From the NCBI GenBank assembly GCA_947632485.1, contig CANRPJ010000009.1, forward strand, positions 1-64,000: DNA of 64,000 bases, in the 5' to 3' direction. Shown piece after piece: positions 16,786 through 26,440 of the stretch (positions are counted from its first letter, which is position 1; each line of letters starts with the position of its first letter). This stretch comes from an uncultured Muribaculaceae bacterium (GTDB taxonomy: Bacteria > Bacteroidota > Bacteroidia > Bacteroidales > Muribaculaceae). The position numbers and the translations under genes were made by a program. The notes below the pieces were generated by a model. It was not told where the DNA came from. It saw nothing but the letters and a program-made list of their open reading frames with translations, and did no database searches.

Positions 16786-17439
16786 TCACTTAAGCATCTC
16801 CACAAAAGAGGTACCCGGGAGATTGTTGCCTATCCATGATGCAAGGTATTGACGGGTATCGGCCGCAATCACTTTATCATAATCGAAATGGGGATTGTAG
16901 ACTACCAGCGCTACCTCTATTCCGGACTGTATGGCAGCGGAAAGAGTGAGGAGAGTATGGTTGATAGAACCTAACTTACCGTTAGTTACGAGTACGATCG
17001 GTAGGGAGTGATCGCGCACATAATCGATTGTGAGGTATTCTCCCTTCAGGGGCACCATCAGGCCGCCAGCGCCTTCTATCAATACATAGTCGAACTCGCT
17101 GCTGAGAAGAGCTGTAGAGCGGGCGGCAATCTCATAGTCGACCTCTACGCCGTCGATTTTTGCTGCGAGGTCGGGCGAGGCAGGATAACTGAGAATGAGC
17201 GGAGCAGTGGTATGGTCAAGGTCGCGGGCGAGCATTCCAGTGCCCATAAGTCTCCTGTGCACCTCGATGTCCTCGCTCATCTCTTGATTTCCGGTCTGGA
17301 TAAGCTTCTGGGTAATAACAGAAGAGCCTGCGCGTGCAATCTCGCAGGCAAGCCAGCCGGTGGCATAGCTCTTGCCGGCATCGGTATCCGTGCCTGTGAC
17401 GAACAGAGTATGAGGTAGTTTAGATAGATCCAGTTTCAT
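16786..17439 (-). CDS. bioD: Dethiobiotin synthetase
   Basis: Protein of 217 aa. It forms the ureido ring of dethiobiotin from 7,8-diaminopelargonate, CO2 and ATP. The P-loop 'LFVTGTDTDAGKSYATG' has the characteristic BioD form, and 'YVLIEGAGGLMVPL' is the second signature. No other biotin gene is nearby, so the pathway is split. Expected operator sites were not seen. It follows a hairpin after glyA. Confidence 0.93.
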   Translation of the reverse strand: MKLDLSKLPHTLFVTGTDTDAGKSYATGWLACEIARAGSSVITQKLIQTGNQEMSEDIEVHRRLMGTGMLARDLDHTTAPLILSYPASPDLAAKIDGVEVDYEIAARSTALLSSEFDYVLIEGAGGLMVPLKGEYLTIDYVRDHSLPIVLVTNGKLGSINHTLLTLSAAIQSGIEVALVVYNPHFDYDKVIAADTRQYLASWIGNNLPGTSFVEMLK

Positions 17440-17456
17440 TTTGACCGTTTATTTAA

Positions 17457-17487
17457 GAATCCCCGCATCCGGCAGATGCGGGGATTC
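17457..17487 (-). terminator. Hairpin between glyA and bioD
   Basis: A perfect 12-bp inverted repeat (GAATCCCCGCAT / ATGCGGGGATTC) lies 30 nt after the glyA stop and 18 nt before the bioD start. There is no strong T-tract, so it may terminate only partly or act as an mRNA processing hairpin. Confidence 0.55.
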
Positions 17488-17517
17488 CGTAAGGATAATC
17501 AGATAGTTTGCGGCTAA

Positions 17518-18798
17518 TTACCAGGCAAACATCGGATATTCGTTCATCATCTCGTTTACCTCGCGGCGCACTTCTGCAATCACTTTCTCATCGTCGGCAT
17601 TGGAAAGCACGCGATCGATCAGATCAGCGATCTTAACCATGAGGTCTTCCTTGGCGCCACGGGTGGTAATTGCTGCTGTGCCGAAGCGGAGACCGCTCGT
17701 GAGGAACGGGCTACGGCTATCGTAGGGCACCATGTTCTTATTGGCCGTGATGTCGGCTTCAACGAGTACGCGCTCAGCCTTTTTGCCGCTCATTTCGGGG
17801 AATTTCGGACGCAGATCCACGAGCATGCAGTGGTTATCGGTACCATCGGAAATCACCTTGTAGCCCTTGGCAATCAGAGCCTCTGCAAGTGCCGTAGCGT
17901 TTTTCTTCACCTGGGTGGCATATTCTTTCCATTCGGGCTGCAGGGCCTCACCGAAGGCTACTGCTTTAGCGGCGATTACATGCTCGAGCGGACCACCCTG
18001 CACTCCAGGGAATACTGCGCTGTCGAGCAGAGCCGACATCTTCTTGATCTCGCCTTTGGGAGTTTTCTTTCCCCAGGGATTATCGAAATCCTTGCCCATG
18101 AGAATGAGACCGCCACGGGGACCGCGGAGGGTCTTGTGCGTAGTCGTTGTCACGATGTGGGCATGCTTTACCGGGTTCTCAAGCAGACCGGCTGCGATAA
18201 GACCTGCGGGGTGAGCCATATCGACCATAAAGATAGCACCGATCTCATCGGCGAGCTTGCGGATACGGGCATAATCCCATTCGCGGCTGTAGGCGCTGGC
18301 ACCTGCGATGATCAGCTTCGGCTTCTCGGCGCGAGCCTTCTCCTCCATCTCTTCATAGTTCACGCGGCCAGTGTTGGCATCAACCGTATAGCTGATAGGC
18401 TGGAACATGAGACCGGAGAAGTTGACGGGGCTACCGTGGCTGAGGTGGCCGCCGTGGCTGAGGTCCATACCCATAAACTTATCACCCGGCTCGAGGCAAG
18501 CCATGAACACGGCCATGTTAGCCTGAGCGCCGCTGTGAGGCTGAACATTAGCCCACTCAGCATCGAACAGCTTCTTTGCGCGCTCGATTGCGAGGTTTTC
18601 AGCTTTGTCTACCTCCTGGCAGCCGCCATAGTAGCGATGAGCAGGATAGCCTTCAGCATATTTGTTGGTAAGACACGAACCCATGGCGCGCATAACTTCG
18701 TCGCTCACGAAGTTTTCGCTGGCGATAAGCTCGATGCCACGACGCTGGCGAAGGTGCTCGCGGTCAATGATTTCGAAGATTTCGTTGTCTCTTTTCAT
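17518..18798 (-). CDS. glyA: Serine hydroxymethyltransferase
   Basis: Protein of 426 aa, normal length. It interconverts serine and glycine and supplies methylene-tetrahydrofolate. Motifs include '[20 protein letters not shown]', '[16 protein letters not shown]' and the PLP-lysine site '[17 protein letters not shown]'. It lies 43 nt downstream of nqrF with no promoter or terminator visible between them, so it may be partly cotranscribed with the nqr operon. Confidence 0.98.
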   Translation of the reverse strand: MKRDNEIFEIIDREHLRQRRGIELIASENFVSDEVMRAMGSCLTNKYAEGYPAHRYYGGCQEVDKAENLAIERAKKLFDAEWANVQPHSGAQANMAVFMACLEPGDKFMGMDLSHGGHLSHGSPVNFSGLMFQPISYTVDANTGRVNYEEMEEKARAEKPKLIIAGASAYSREWDYARIRKLADEIGAIFMVDMAHPAGLIAAGLLENPVKHAHIVTTTTHKTLRGPRGGLILMGKDFDNPWGKKTPKGEIKKMSALLDSAVFPGVQGGPLEHVIAAKAVAFGEALQPEWKEYATQVKKNATALAEALIAKGYKVISDGTDNHCMLVDLRPKFPEMSGKKAERVLVEADITANKNMVPYDSRSPFLTSGLRFGTAAITTRGAKEDLMVKIADLIDRVLSNADDEKVIAEVRREVNEMMNEYPMFAW

Positions 18799-18841
18799 AG
18801 AGGTTCTGATATGAAGTTATTATTGATTGATCGTGTTAAGG

Positions 18842-20140
18842 TTAGCCACCGAAGTTATCATAATGAATGCTCTCAGGCTCAACTCCGAGGTTGTAGAGCA
18901 TATTGTTCACTGCTGCGCTCATTGGGCCGGGACCGCACATATAGTATTCTATATCTTCCGGAGCCGGGTGATCCTTGAGGTAGGTCTTATACATCACGTC
19001 GTGAACGAATCCGGGAGTATATTCTACTCCGGCTGCATCTGCTGCGGGATCCGGACGGTCAAGTGCGAGATGGAACTTGAAGTTGGGGAACTCCTTTTCA
19101 AGCTGCAGGAAATCCTGGAGATAGAACACCTCGTTGAGGGCACGGGCACCATAGAAATAGTGCATCACGCGGTCTGTAGTGTGGAGCGTCTTGGTCATCC
19201 ACATAATCTGTGCGCGGAGAGGAGCCATGCCGGCACCGCCGCCAACCCAGATCATCTCGGCCTTGGAGTCTACGATGGGGTGGAAATCTCCGTAGGGGCC
19301 GCTCATCATCACCTTGTCGCCGGGCTTGAGCGAGAAGATATAGCTCGATGCGATACCGGGGCTTACGGGCATGAATCCAACCTGAGGCTTCGGCTTAAAC
19401 GGAGGAGTAGCGATTCTTACGGTAAGCATGATGCGGTCGCCCTCTTCCGGATAGTTAGCCATTGAGTAGGCGCGCACAGTCTCTTCCGTATTTTTGCAGC
19501 TCAGAGTGAAGAGTCCGAATTTTTCCCACGAAGGCAGATATTCTTCGCCGATCAGGCTCTTGTCAATATCGCGGTCATAGGTCATCTCATATTTGGGTAT
19601 GCGGATCTGCGCGTAGGAACCAGGTATGAAGTTCATGTGCTCGCCTGCAGGAAGCTTCACAATAAACTCCTTGATAAAGGTAGCCACATTCTTGTTGGAG
19701 ATCACCTCGCACTCCCATTCCTTTACGTCGAGAGCTGCCGGGTTCACTTCAATCTTCATATCGCTCTTCACCTTGACCTGACAGCCGAGGCGCCAATGAT
19801 CTTTCATCTCGCGGCGGGTGAAGTGGACCGCCTCGGTAGGAAGCATTTCACCGCCTCCTGCCGTGACCTGAACTTTACACTGGCCGCAGCTGCCTTTTCC
19901 GCCGCAGGCCGATGAGAGGTGCACGCCGCAGTCGGCCAGTGTTGTCAGCAGGCTTTTTCCGGCGGGGGAGTGCAGGGTCTTTGTGCCGTTGTTAACGTCG
20001 ATTGTCACCTCGCCGCTTGCCACGAGGAATTTCTTTGAAATCAGCAGGATCACAACCAGCACTATTACGATCACCAGGAAGATGAGCGTAGCGGCTACCA
20101 GCGAGTTCCATTGTATCTCAGTAAGCAATGATGCGTGCAT
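18842..20140 (-). CDS. nqrF: Na+-translocating NADH:quinone reductase subunit F
   Basis: Protein of 432 aa, the electron entry subunit that takes electrons from NADH. One N-terminal transmembrane helix (about 12-34) is followed by a 2Fe-2S ferredoxin domain with cysteines in 'SACGGKGSCGQCKV', an FAD-binding domain with 'RAYSMANYPEEG' and an NADH-binding domain with 'WVGGGAGMAPLRAQ' and 'YYMCGPGPM'. It is the last nqr gene, 5 nt after nqrE. Confidence 0.98.
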   Translation of the reverse strand: MHASLLTEIQWNSLVAATLIFLVIVIVLVVILLISKKFLVASGEVTIDVNNGTKTLHSPAGKSLLTTLADCGVHLSSACGGKGSCGQCKVQVTAGGGEMLPTEAVHFTRREMKDHWRLGCQVKVKSDMKIEVNPAALDVKEWECEVISNKNVATFIKEFIVKLPAGEHMNFIPGSYAQIRIPKYEMTYDRDIDKSLIGEEYLPSWEKFGLFTLSCKNTEETVRAYSMANYPEEGDRIMLTVRIATPPFKPKPQVGFMPVSPGIASSYIFSLKPGDKVMMSGPYGDFHPIVDSKAEMIWVGGGAGMAPLRAQIMWMTKTLHTTDRVMHYFYGARALNEVFYLQDFLQLEKEFPNFKFHLALDRPDPAADAAGVEYTPGFVHDVMYKTYLKDHPAPEDIEYYMCGPGPMSAAVNNMLYNLGVEPESIHYDNFGG

Positions 20141-20145
20141 GGCTT

Positions 20146-20760
20146 TCAGATTTTAATGCCGAGGAAGCTCATGAATGCGATGCCCATGAGTCCGGTGATG
20201 ATGAATGTAATTCCAATGCCACGGAGCGGAGCCGGAATGGCTGATACCGTGAGTCGCTCGCGGATAGCTGCAAGGCAAGTGATGGCGAGAAGCCAGCCTA
20301 TGCCTGAGCCTGCACCGTATACGGTAGCCGTCCAGGCGTTGGTGAACTCACGCTGCTGCATGAAGAGCACCGCGCCCAGAATAGCGCAGTTCACCGCTAT
20401 CAGCGGCAGGAAGATACCCAGCGAATTATAGAGCGAGGGAGAGTATTTCTCTATCACCATTTCCAGAATCTGCACCAGGGCGGCGATAACGGAGATAAAA
20501 AGTATCAGGCCCAGGAAGCTCAGGTCAGTGGCGGCATACTCCTCGCCGAGCCAGCTGAGGGCACCGGGAATGAGGAGATACTGGTTGATGCACCAGGTGA
20601 CCGGAAGCGCTATCACGAGTACGAAGCTCACGGCCACGCCGAGGCCGAAGGCGGTCTTTACATTCTTCGACACAGCCAGGAAGGAGCACATGCCGAGGAA
20701 GTAGGCGAAGACCATGTTGTCGATGAAGATCGACCGTATGAATAGGTTCAGATTTTCCAT
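20146..20760 (-). CDS. nqrE: Na+-translocating NADH:quinone reductase subunit E
   Basis: Integral membrane protein of 204 aa with six predicted helices, homologous to NqrD and RnfA. It shows '[20 protein letters not shown]', and with NqrD it forms the inverted pair that holds a membrane iron centre. It lies between nqrD (23 nt) and nqrF (5 nt). Confidence 0.97.
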   Translation of the reverse strand: MENLNLFIRSIFIDNMVFAYFLGMCSFLAVSKNVKTAFGLGVAVSFVLVIALPVTWCINQYLLIPGALSWLGEEYAATDLSFLGLILFISVIAALVQILEMVIEKYSPSLYNSLGIFLPLIAVNCAILGAVLFMQQREFTNAWTATVYGAGSGIGWLLAITCLAAIRERLTVSAIPAPLRGIGITFIITGLMGIAFMSFLGIKI

Positions 20761-20783
20761 GATTGTCTATTTCTGAAGGCCTG

Positions 20784-21404
20784 TTATTCCTGAAGATCTT
20801 TATTACGAGAGCGGTGGAACCAGATGATGCAAGCCACCGTGATCAGCGCCATTGGGGGCAGGATCATCATACCGTTGTTCATATATCCGTGGTCATACCA
20901 CCACTGCGGCACCACCTGATATCCGAAGAGAGTGCCGCTGCCGAGGAGTTCTCGGAAAAACGCCACAATTATCAGGATTATACCGTAGCCCAAGCCGTTG
21001 CCTACTCCGTCGAGGAAGGAGGGCCAGGGCTTGTTGTTGAGGGCAAACGCCTCGAGGCGTCCCATTATGATGCAGTTGGTGATTATAAGACCGATAAATA
21101 CGGATAGCTGCTTCGATACCTCATAGTTCCAGGCTTTCAGCACCTGATCGACTATGACTACGAGAGCGGCCACGACCACGAGCTGCACTATGATACGGAT
21201 TGACGAGGGAATCGTCTTTCGCATCAGCGAGATAAGCACATTGGCCATAGCGAGCACGGCAGTAACCGAGATGGTCATTACCACAGCCGGTTCGAGCTTG
21301 GCCGTAACGGCCAGAGCCGAGCAGATACCCAGCACCTGCACAATTACGGGGTTCTCTTTCGAGAGGGGGTTGAAGAGAGTCTTCAATGCGTTGGATAGTG
21401 TCAT
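20784..21404 (-). CDS. nqrD: Na+-translocating NADH:quinone reductase subunit D
   Basis: Integral membrane protein of 206 aa with about six helices. 'NPVIVQVLGICSALAVTAKL' and 'GLIITNCIIMGRLEAFA' are typical of NqrD/RnfE. It is the partner of NqrE in the membrane core, 10 nt downstream of nqrC. Confidence 0.97.
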   Translation of the reverse strand: MTLSNALKTLFNPLSKENPVIVQVLGICSALAVTAKLEPAVVMTISVTAVLAMANVLISLMRKTIPSSIRIIVQLVVVAALVVIVDQVLKAWNYEVSKQLSVFIGLIITNCIIMGRLEAFALNNKPWPSFLDGVGNGLGYGIILIIVAFFRELLGSGTLFGYQVVPQWWYDHGYMNNGMMILPPMALITVACIIWFHRSRNKDLQE

Positions 21405-21414
21405 GGCTGTAGAA

Positions 21415-22155
21415 TCAATTCCGTTGCTGGAGAGTTTTCAGGAATGCGTTGTAGGGATAGAGGGAGTTATAGAGCATTTTCTGCACTCCCTGGCTCGTGA
21501 TGGTACCTCCGGAGATGGCATGCACATAATCGCTGCCCGTCGGCTCCTTGCCGGGTTTCACTACGGCTATGGATACGAACTGACCGTCGGCATACACGTC
21601 TTTACCCTTAAACTGGTCGGAGAAGGCGGGTTTCTCAATCTCCGCGCCAAGTCCCGGAGTTTCACCCTGATGGGCGAAGTAGGCTCCGTAGATGGTAGTG
21701 CCATCGGAATTGAAGGCTATGTAGCCCCAGATGGGTCCCCACAGGCCGGCGCCATATACGGGTAAGATGTATTTTAGATCTGCCTGCGGCTGCGAGGCAT
21801 CGGGGGCACATACGAATACCGGAAGCAGACGCTCGTTCTCAGGCTTCTTCACTTCCATACTTACATTTACGTTGAAAGCATTCTCCTGAGCGTCGATTTC
21901 TTCTCCACGGTCGTTGACGATGAAGCTGTCTACGATATGATCTTTATATAGATCGGCCACACTCTGATTTTCGGTAGGAGTGATGAGAGCCGCAGCCAGA
22001 ATCTGGCGCTTGGTATCGTTGGCGATATTTTCCTCCTGCTTGGGACGCAGTGCCTGGTAGACGGCTGAAAGCGCCACTCCGACCACGAGCACAAGCCCTA
22101 CGGCATAAAGGAGCGTATAGGTGTTGCTTTGTTTATTCATGGCTTTGTCAGGCAT
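21415..22155 (-). CDS. nqrC: Na+-translocating NADH:quinone reductase subunit C
   Basis: Protein of 246 aa with one N-terminal transmembrane helix (about 12-30) and a periplasmic FMN-binding domain. The covalent FMN is expected on a threonine in 'HAISGGTITSQGVQKML', matching the NqrC/RnfG attachment motif. Its start overlaps the end of nqrB by 8 nt. Confidence 0.97.
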   Translation of the reverse strand: MPDKAMNKQSNTYTLLYAVGLVLVVGVALSAVYQALRPKQEENIANDTKRQILAAALITPTENQSVADLYKDHIVDSFIVNDRGEEIDAQENAFNVNVSMEVKKPENERLLPVFVCAPDASQPQADLKYILPVYGAGLWGPIWGYIAFNSDGTTIYGAYFAHQGETPGLGAEIEKPAFSDQFKGKDVYADGQFVSIAVVKPGKEPTGSDYVHAISGGTITSQGVQKMLYNSLYPYNAFLKTLQQRN

Positions 22156-23359
22156 TGAGTTTGAGTCGGTTCATTCTGCGGCGCACATTGGAATTGACTA
22201 TTACATAGTCGATCAGCGGCGCGAAGCAGTTCATCAGCAGCACGGCCAGCATAGCGCCTTCCGGATAACCGGTGTTATAGCAGCGGATCAAGATGGCGAT
22301 TGCTCCGATGAGGAATCCATATATGTATTTACCAAGCTCGGTGCGGCAGGCTGTAACGGGATCCGTAGCCATGAACACGATGGCGAAAGCGAAGCCTCCG
22401 AGACAGAGCTGCTCGAGCGGGAGCAGATAGGTCACCGGGTAGAGCGGCGATGCGAAGTTATGGGCAAGGAGAGCCATGAAGAAACCTCCGACCACACCGG
22501 AGAACATGATCTTCCAGCTTGCGATGCCGGTAGCCAGAAGAATCAGGGCACCTATAAGAATGCAGAATGTAGATGTCTCTCCCCATGATCCTGGAATAAA
22601 GCCCCAGAAATAGTCGGCGAAGTCGAGCGGTGAGCCGATCACATTGGTAATCACAGCTCCCGGCTCAGTGGAGGAAGCCAGCTGCCCAAGCGGAGTAGCG
22701 CCAGTGAAGCCATCTACCGGAGCCGCATCGCCAAGCGATACGAACACCTGGTCGCCGCTCATCTTCGATGGGTAGGCGAAGAAGAGGAATGCGCGGGTCA
22801 CGAGTGCTACGTTGAGGAAGTTGTAGCCTGTGCCTCCGAACACCTCTTTGGCAAATATTACCGAGAATGCCACAGCCACAGCCAGCATCCAGCAAGGCGT
22901 GTCGACCGGACAGATCATCGGAATCAGAATGCCTGATACGAGGAAACCCTCCTGAATCTCATGGCCTCGGAGCTGTGCCGAGATGAATTCGATTCCGAGG
23001 CCCACGATGTAGGCTGTAAGAATCATAGGCAATACGGCCCAGAAGCCATAGAAGAAGAGCTTGAACACCTCGTGGGAGGTCTCACCGGTAGCGAGTGCGT
23101 GCTGGTAGCCGATGTTCCACATTCCGAACAGGCAGCAGGGAAGCAGCGCAAGCACCACGATGATCATGGTGCGCTTTGAGTCGTTGCTGTCATGTATGTG
23201 CACGCCGCGGCGCGAAGTCTCGTTGGGAGTGAAGAGGAAAGTGTAGAAGCCGTCGAACACCGAGTGCAGCTTCTCCAGCTTTCCGCCCTTCTCAAAATGA
23301 GGCTTTACGCTGTCGATTTTCTTTTTTAGTGCTTTCACCTTTGAAAAATGATATGTCAA
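22148..23359 (-). CDS. nqrB: Na+-translocating NADH:quinone reductase subunit B
   Basis: Integral membrane protein of 403 aa with about ten helices, carrying covalent FMN and riboflavin and forming the sodium path. The FMN attachment threonine lies in 'GFTGATPLGQLA'. It begins 9 nt after nqrA and overlaps nqrC by 8 nt. An internal start a few codons downstream is possible. Confidence 0.97.
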   Translation of the reverse strand: MTYHFSKVKALKKKIDSVKPHFEKGGKLEKLHSVFDGFYTFLFTPNETSRRGVHIHDSNDSKRTMIIVVLALLPCCLFGMWNIGYQHALATGETSHEVFKLFFYGFWAVLPMILTAYIVGLGIEFISAQLRGHEIQEGFLVSGILIPMICPVDTPCWMLAVAVAFSVIFAKEVFGGTGYNFLNVALVTRAFLFFAYPSKMSGDQVFVSLGDAAPVDGFTGATPLGQLASSTEPGAVITNVIGSPLDFADYFWGFIPGSWGETSTFCILIGALILLATGIASWKIMFSGVVGGFFMALLAHNFASPLYPVTYLLPLEQLCLGGFAFAIVFMATDPVTACRTELGKYIYGFLIGAIAILIRCYNTGYPEGAMLAVLLMNCFAPLIDYVIVNSNVRRRMNRLKLNA

Positions 23360-23368
23360 GTGGGAATC

Positions 23369-24703
23369 TTATCGCAGTTCTTTTCTCAGATATTCCAGTC
23401 CTTCGCGCACCTCGGCCTGCAGGGGCTCCTTGGAGGTGTCGACAAATTCGCAGAGAGCGAAATCCTCAGGGGCCACCTCGTAGATTCCGAGTTGCTCCAT
23501 TCGGTCAATGTCTTTAGCTCGGATAGCCTTAAGCAGGAACTCGGGATAGATATCCATAGGGAACACCTTCTCGCATTCTCCGCTTAATATAGGGGCTCTC
23601 CTGCCTCCCTTGAGGCGGGCATCGAAACTGAATGGCTTCGAGAGGCCACGTATAAAGGCTGGGAAGGAGCGCTTCACGCTATATTTCTTCGGATCCATTG
23701 AGGCCCAGCCCATAAACTCGTCGGCATCATCGCCTTCGGGTATGGCTGTAACCTGGCGGTAAGGCCATCGCAGATAGTCTTTTTCTAAGTTCTCGGCAAT
23801 ACCGGTTAGCACATTTCCGGAAATCACGCGCTGGTGGTGGTCTCTCTCCTTTAGCTCTCCATTAAGGAGCTCGCTGAGCTTCACGCCTACTGTAGTGCTT
23901 ACCAGATGCGGATTTTTCATCTCTTCGCCGGTAAGAGCCACTATTGTAGAGCTGTCAAGCTCGCCCGTCTTAACCAGTTTGCCGATACGCGCTACGGTGC
24001 GGGCATCGAGCGCCCAAACCGTCTCCCCCTTATTGACGGGTTTGATGTTGGATATCTGCACTCCTACGTTGCCTGCAGGGTGCTTTCCCTGGAATTCAAC
24101 TACCTTGGCAGCCGCTGATGTGATTCCGGATCCGAAGGCCGTGCCGAGATAAACCTTGCCGGAAGTCAGTTTGGCAATAGCTTCGATTCCATCTTCGAGG
24201 TATGGCGCAAGGTCGGCGCTCAGAAGCGGAGCCGCAAGGGGAGCGGTATCCGATGCCGTGATGAAGATATCGCGCGGAGTGACCGCGGGGGAGGGCACTA
24301 TATCGTAGGGCCGCTGACGCATCATGGCCCAGAGGCCACAACTACACAATAATTCTTTGAGCGCTTCGGAATCAGAAGAGATATGGAACTCCTCCTGACT
24401 CTGGTTGTCGGAAACCTCGACAACTACAGCCTCAATTTTACGACGCTCACCCCGGCGCACCTCTTTCACTGTGCCGGCGGCGGGCGAAACTATTGCAACG
24501 GTGCCGGTCTCTTTGTCGCGAAGCAGGGCGGTACCGCGCTTCACGCTATCGCCAGGCTTTACGGTAAGTTTCCATGCCATACTGGGAAAATCATCGGGCA
24601 CTACCGCCACTTCGGCCGCTTTGAGCTCAGTCACGGTGTCAGTGTCGATGCCTCCCTTCAGGGGGATGTCCAGACCTTTGCGAAGGTGGATTATTTCTGC
24701 CAT
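23369..24703 (-). CDS. nqrA: Na+-translocating NADH:quinone reductase subunit A
   Basis: Cytoplasmic subunit of 444 aa, first gene of nqrABCDEF. It shows 'LRKGLDIPLKGG' at the N-terminus, 'DFPSMAWKLTVKPGDSVKRG' and 'AFGSGITSAAAK'. The complex oxidises NADH with ubiquinone or menaquinone and pumps Na+, and is the main respiratory NADH dehydrogenase of Bacteroidales. A promoter lies at 24761-24791. Confidence 0.98.
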   Translation of the reverse strand: MAEIIHLRKGLDIPLKGGIDTDTVTELKAAEVAVVPDDFPSMAWKLTVKPGDSVKRGTALLRDKETGTVAIVSPAAGTVKEVRRGERRKIEAVVVEVSDNQSQEEFHISSDSEALKELLCSCGLWAMMRQRPYDIVPSPAVTPRDIFITASDTAPLAAPLLSADLAPYLEDGIEAIAKLTSGKVYLGTAFGSGITSAAAKVVEFQGKHPAGNVGVQISNIKPVNKGETVWALDARTVARIGKLVKTGELDSSTIVALTGEEMKNPHLVSTTVGVKLSELLNGELKERDHHQRVISGNVLTGIAENLEKDYLRWPYRQVTAIPEGDDADEFMGWASMDPKKYSVKRSFPAFIRGLSKPFSFDARLKGGRRAPILSGECEKVFPMDIYPEFLLKAIRAKDIDRMEQLGIYEVAPEDFALCEFVDTSKEPLQAEVREGLEYLRKELR

Positions 24704-24760
24704 GAATGGATCATGATATTAGTGCGGACGCATGATGCGTCGCGCAGGTTAACTTTGCCA

Positions 24761-24791
24761 CAAAGGTACGAACAAACATCAAAATCTGCAA
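24761..24791 (-). promoter_or_regulatory. Promoter of the nqr operon
   Basis: On the minus strand there is a -33 TTG at 24789-24791, a 20-nt spacer and a -7 TACCTTTG at 24761-24768. A TAACTTTG on the plus strand at 24749-24756 overlaps the predicted start region and might serve the divergent peptidase gene, though no -33 was found for it. Confidence 0.7.
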
Positions 24792-24898
24792 GAAACAATC
24801 ACTATTCCTTTTGTGAGTTTCGGAATATGAAAAAGTTTGGTTAATTTTGGCGCGTAGTTCATTAACTCGGAAATACTTTATTATCTAAACCTTGAAAT

Positions 24899-26419
24899 AT
24901 GAAGAAAATCTTTACTTCAATTTTGGCTCTCTGCGCCGCAGCCGTGCTCTTTCCGGCAGGTGCGCGCGAACGCAGTGTGAGCGAGGCGCAGAAGGTGGCC
25001 GACAACTTTAAGTCAGGCACACTGACCCGCAGTTCCGCTCCTTCCACCTTGGCCTACACGGCTGTGAATCCTAAGCAAGGTCTGCCTTGTTTCTATGTGT
25101 TTAATCGCGATAACGGTGGTTTCGTGATTGTTACGGCTGATACAGAGCTGCCCGATGTGATTGGCTATTCTTCGGAAGGTTCTTTCGATTATGATAAGCT
25201 TCCTCCCGCAATGAAATGGTGGCTCTCGGGCTATGAAAAAGAGATTGGTGCAGTTTACGACGGTGTTGCTGTTCCGATGAAGAACATCAAGACCCGCGCA
25301 ACCAATTATGTAGATATTGAACCGCTCGTTCAGACCAAATGGGATCAGGGAACTCCTTACAATGATCTCTGCCCGCTTGAGGGAAATACTCATGCCTGGA
25401 CCGGCTGCGTAGCAACCTCGACTTCGCAGATTCTTAACTATCACAAATATTTCAAAGGATCTGGTTCTCACACCGATATTAAGAATACGACGATGTCGGA
25501 AGATTATTCCACGCTTACGCTTGACTGGGATCTGATGCGCGACACATACAGCGCTAACGGTCCTCACGCCGGCACCGAAGCCGAGAGAGCAGAGGTAGCC
25601 AAGCTGATGAAGGCTGTAGGTGTGGCTGTTGATATGAGCTACAGCACCGATGGTAGCGGCGCTTACCATCAGATGGTGGCTTACGCTCTTCAGAAATATT
25701 TTGGAATTGCTAAGACGGCTACTTTCGTATCGCGCAACTGGTATTCTGACGATGAATGGGTAGAGCTGATTTATAATGAGCTTAAGGAGAACCGTCCTAT
25801 GGTTTACGGTGGTGCAAGCAAAAACACGGCTCACTCTTTCGTATGCGATGGTTATCGCACAGATGGCTACTGGCACATGAACTGGGGCTGGGGCGGCGCC
25901 TACGACGGTTGGTTTGCCATGACTTGCCTTGCTCCGGAAGGTATCGGAGCCGGCGGTGGCGATGGCGACTATACGCTTGATCAGCAGGCTGTGATCGGTA
26001 TTCAGGCTCCCGCAGAGGGTCAGAAGATGGCCGTAATGGTAGAAGGTTATGGTGAGACAGCTGACGCTACCCTTGATTACCAAGGCACTAATGGCTCATA
26101 CGAGGTGTTCGCAATTGATTATGCGGATTACAATGGAACGCCGCAGGCACGTGGTAATATATTTCAAGTATGGCAGGAACCCCGCTCGTTCGATTTCCAG
26201 GGTCAGATTTACACATATCCCGACGGAGAAAAAGCTGGTGTGGCTGAGTTCTATTATTACGACTTTGACGCAGCAAGTTGGAAATCAACTCAAAAAACTT
26301 TGCCGGCTACTTTCTATTGGAAGAATGCTAACGATCTGGTATGGTGGGAATACTGCATCTGGGAGCTCAACTATGTGTTCCCGACGCTTCCGAAAGGACT
26401 CTACACGCTGAGCACTTAG
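24899..26419 (+). CDS. C10 family (streptopain-like) cysteine peptidase, ends at a premature in-frame TAG
   Basis: Fragment of 506 aa. It has a signal peptide at about 1-22 and a propeptide at about 23-130 of the Spi/inhibitor type. The C10 peptidase domain has catalytic Cys170 in 'TGCVATSTSQILNYH' and His312 in 'TAHSFVCDGY', followed by 'HMNWGWGGAYDGW'. Conserved sequence runs right up to TAG at 26417-26419 and continues in the same frame beyond it. The full-length protein would be 720 aa with codon 507 as the stop. The truncated product keeps the catalytic domain but loses the Ig-like domain and sorting tail. A real nonsense mutation and a sequencing error are both possible. Confidence 0.88.
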   Translation: MKKIFTSILALCAAAVLFPAGARERSVSEAQKVADNFKSGTLTRSSAPSTLAYTAVNPKQGLPCFYVFNRDNGGFVIVTADTELPDVIGYSSEGSFDYDKLPPAMKWWLSGYEKEIGAVYDGVAVPMKNIKTRATNYVDIEPLVQTKWDQGTPYNDLCPLEGNTHAWTGCVATSTSQILNYHKYFKGSGSHTDIKNTTMSEDYSTLTLDWDLMRDTYSANGPHAGTEAERAEVAKLMKAVGVAVDMSYSTDGSGAYHQMVAYALQKYFGIAKTATFVSRNWYSDDEWVELIYNELKENRPMVYGGASKNTAHSFVCDGYRTDGYWHMNWGWGGAYDGWFAMTCLAPEGIGAGGGDGDYTLDQQAVIGIQAPAEGQKMAVMVEGYGETADATLDYQGTNGSYEVFAIDYADYNGTPQARGNIFQVWQEPRSFDFQGQIYTYPDGEKAGVAEFYYYDFDAASWKSTQKTLPATFYWKNANDLVWWEYCIWELNYVFPTLPKGLYTLST

Positions 26420-26440
26420 TATAAGCTTTCTGATACCGAT

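Noticed and set aside
17830..18978. A 382-codon plus-strand frame opposite glyA
   Set aside because: It is antisense to a clearly conserved gene, has no recognisable domain and follows from the codon bias of the opposite strand.
25013..26083. A 356-codon minus-strand frame opposite the peptidase
   Set aside because: Antisense shadow of the C10 peptidase, with no domain or promoter.
26417..26419. TAG read as pyrrolysine or recoded sense codon
   Set aside because: No pyl genes are seen and RF1 is present; a point mutation or sequence error is simpler.
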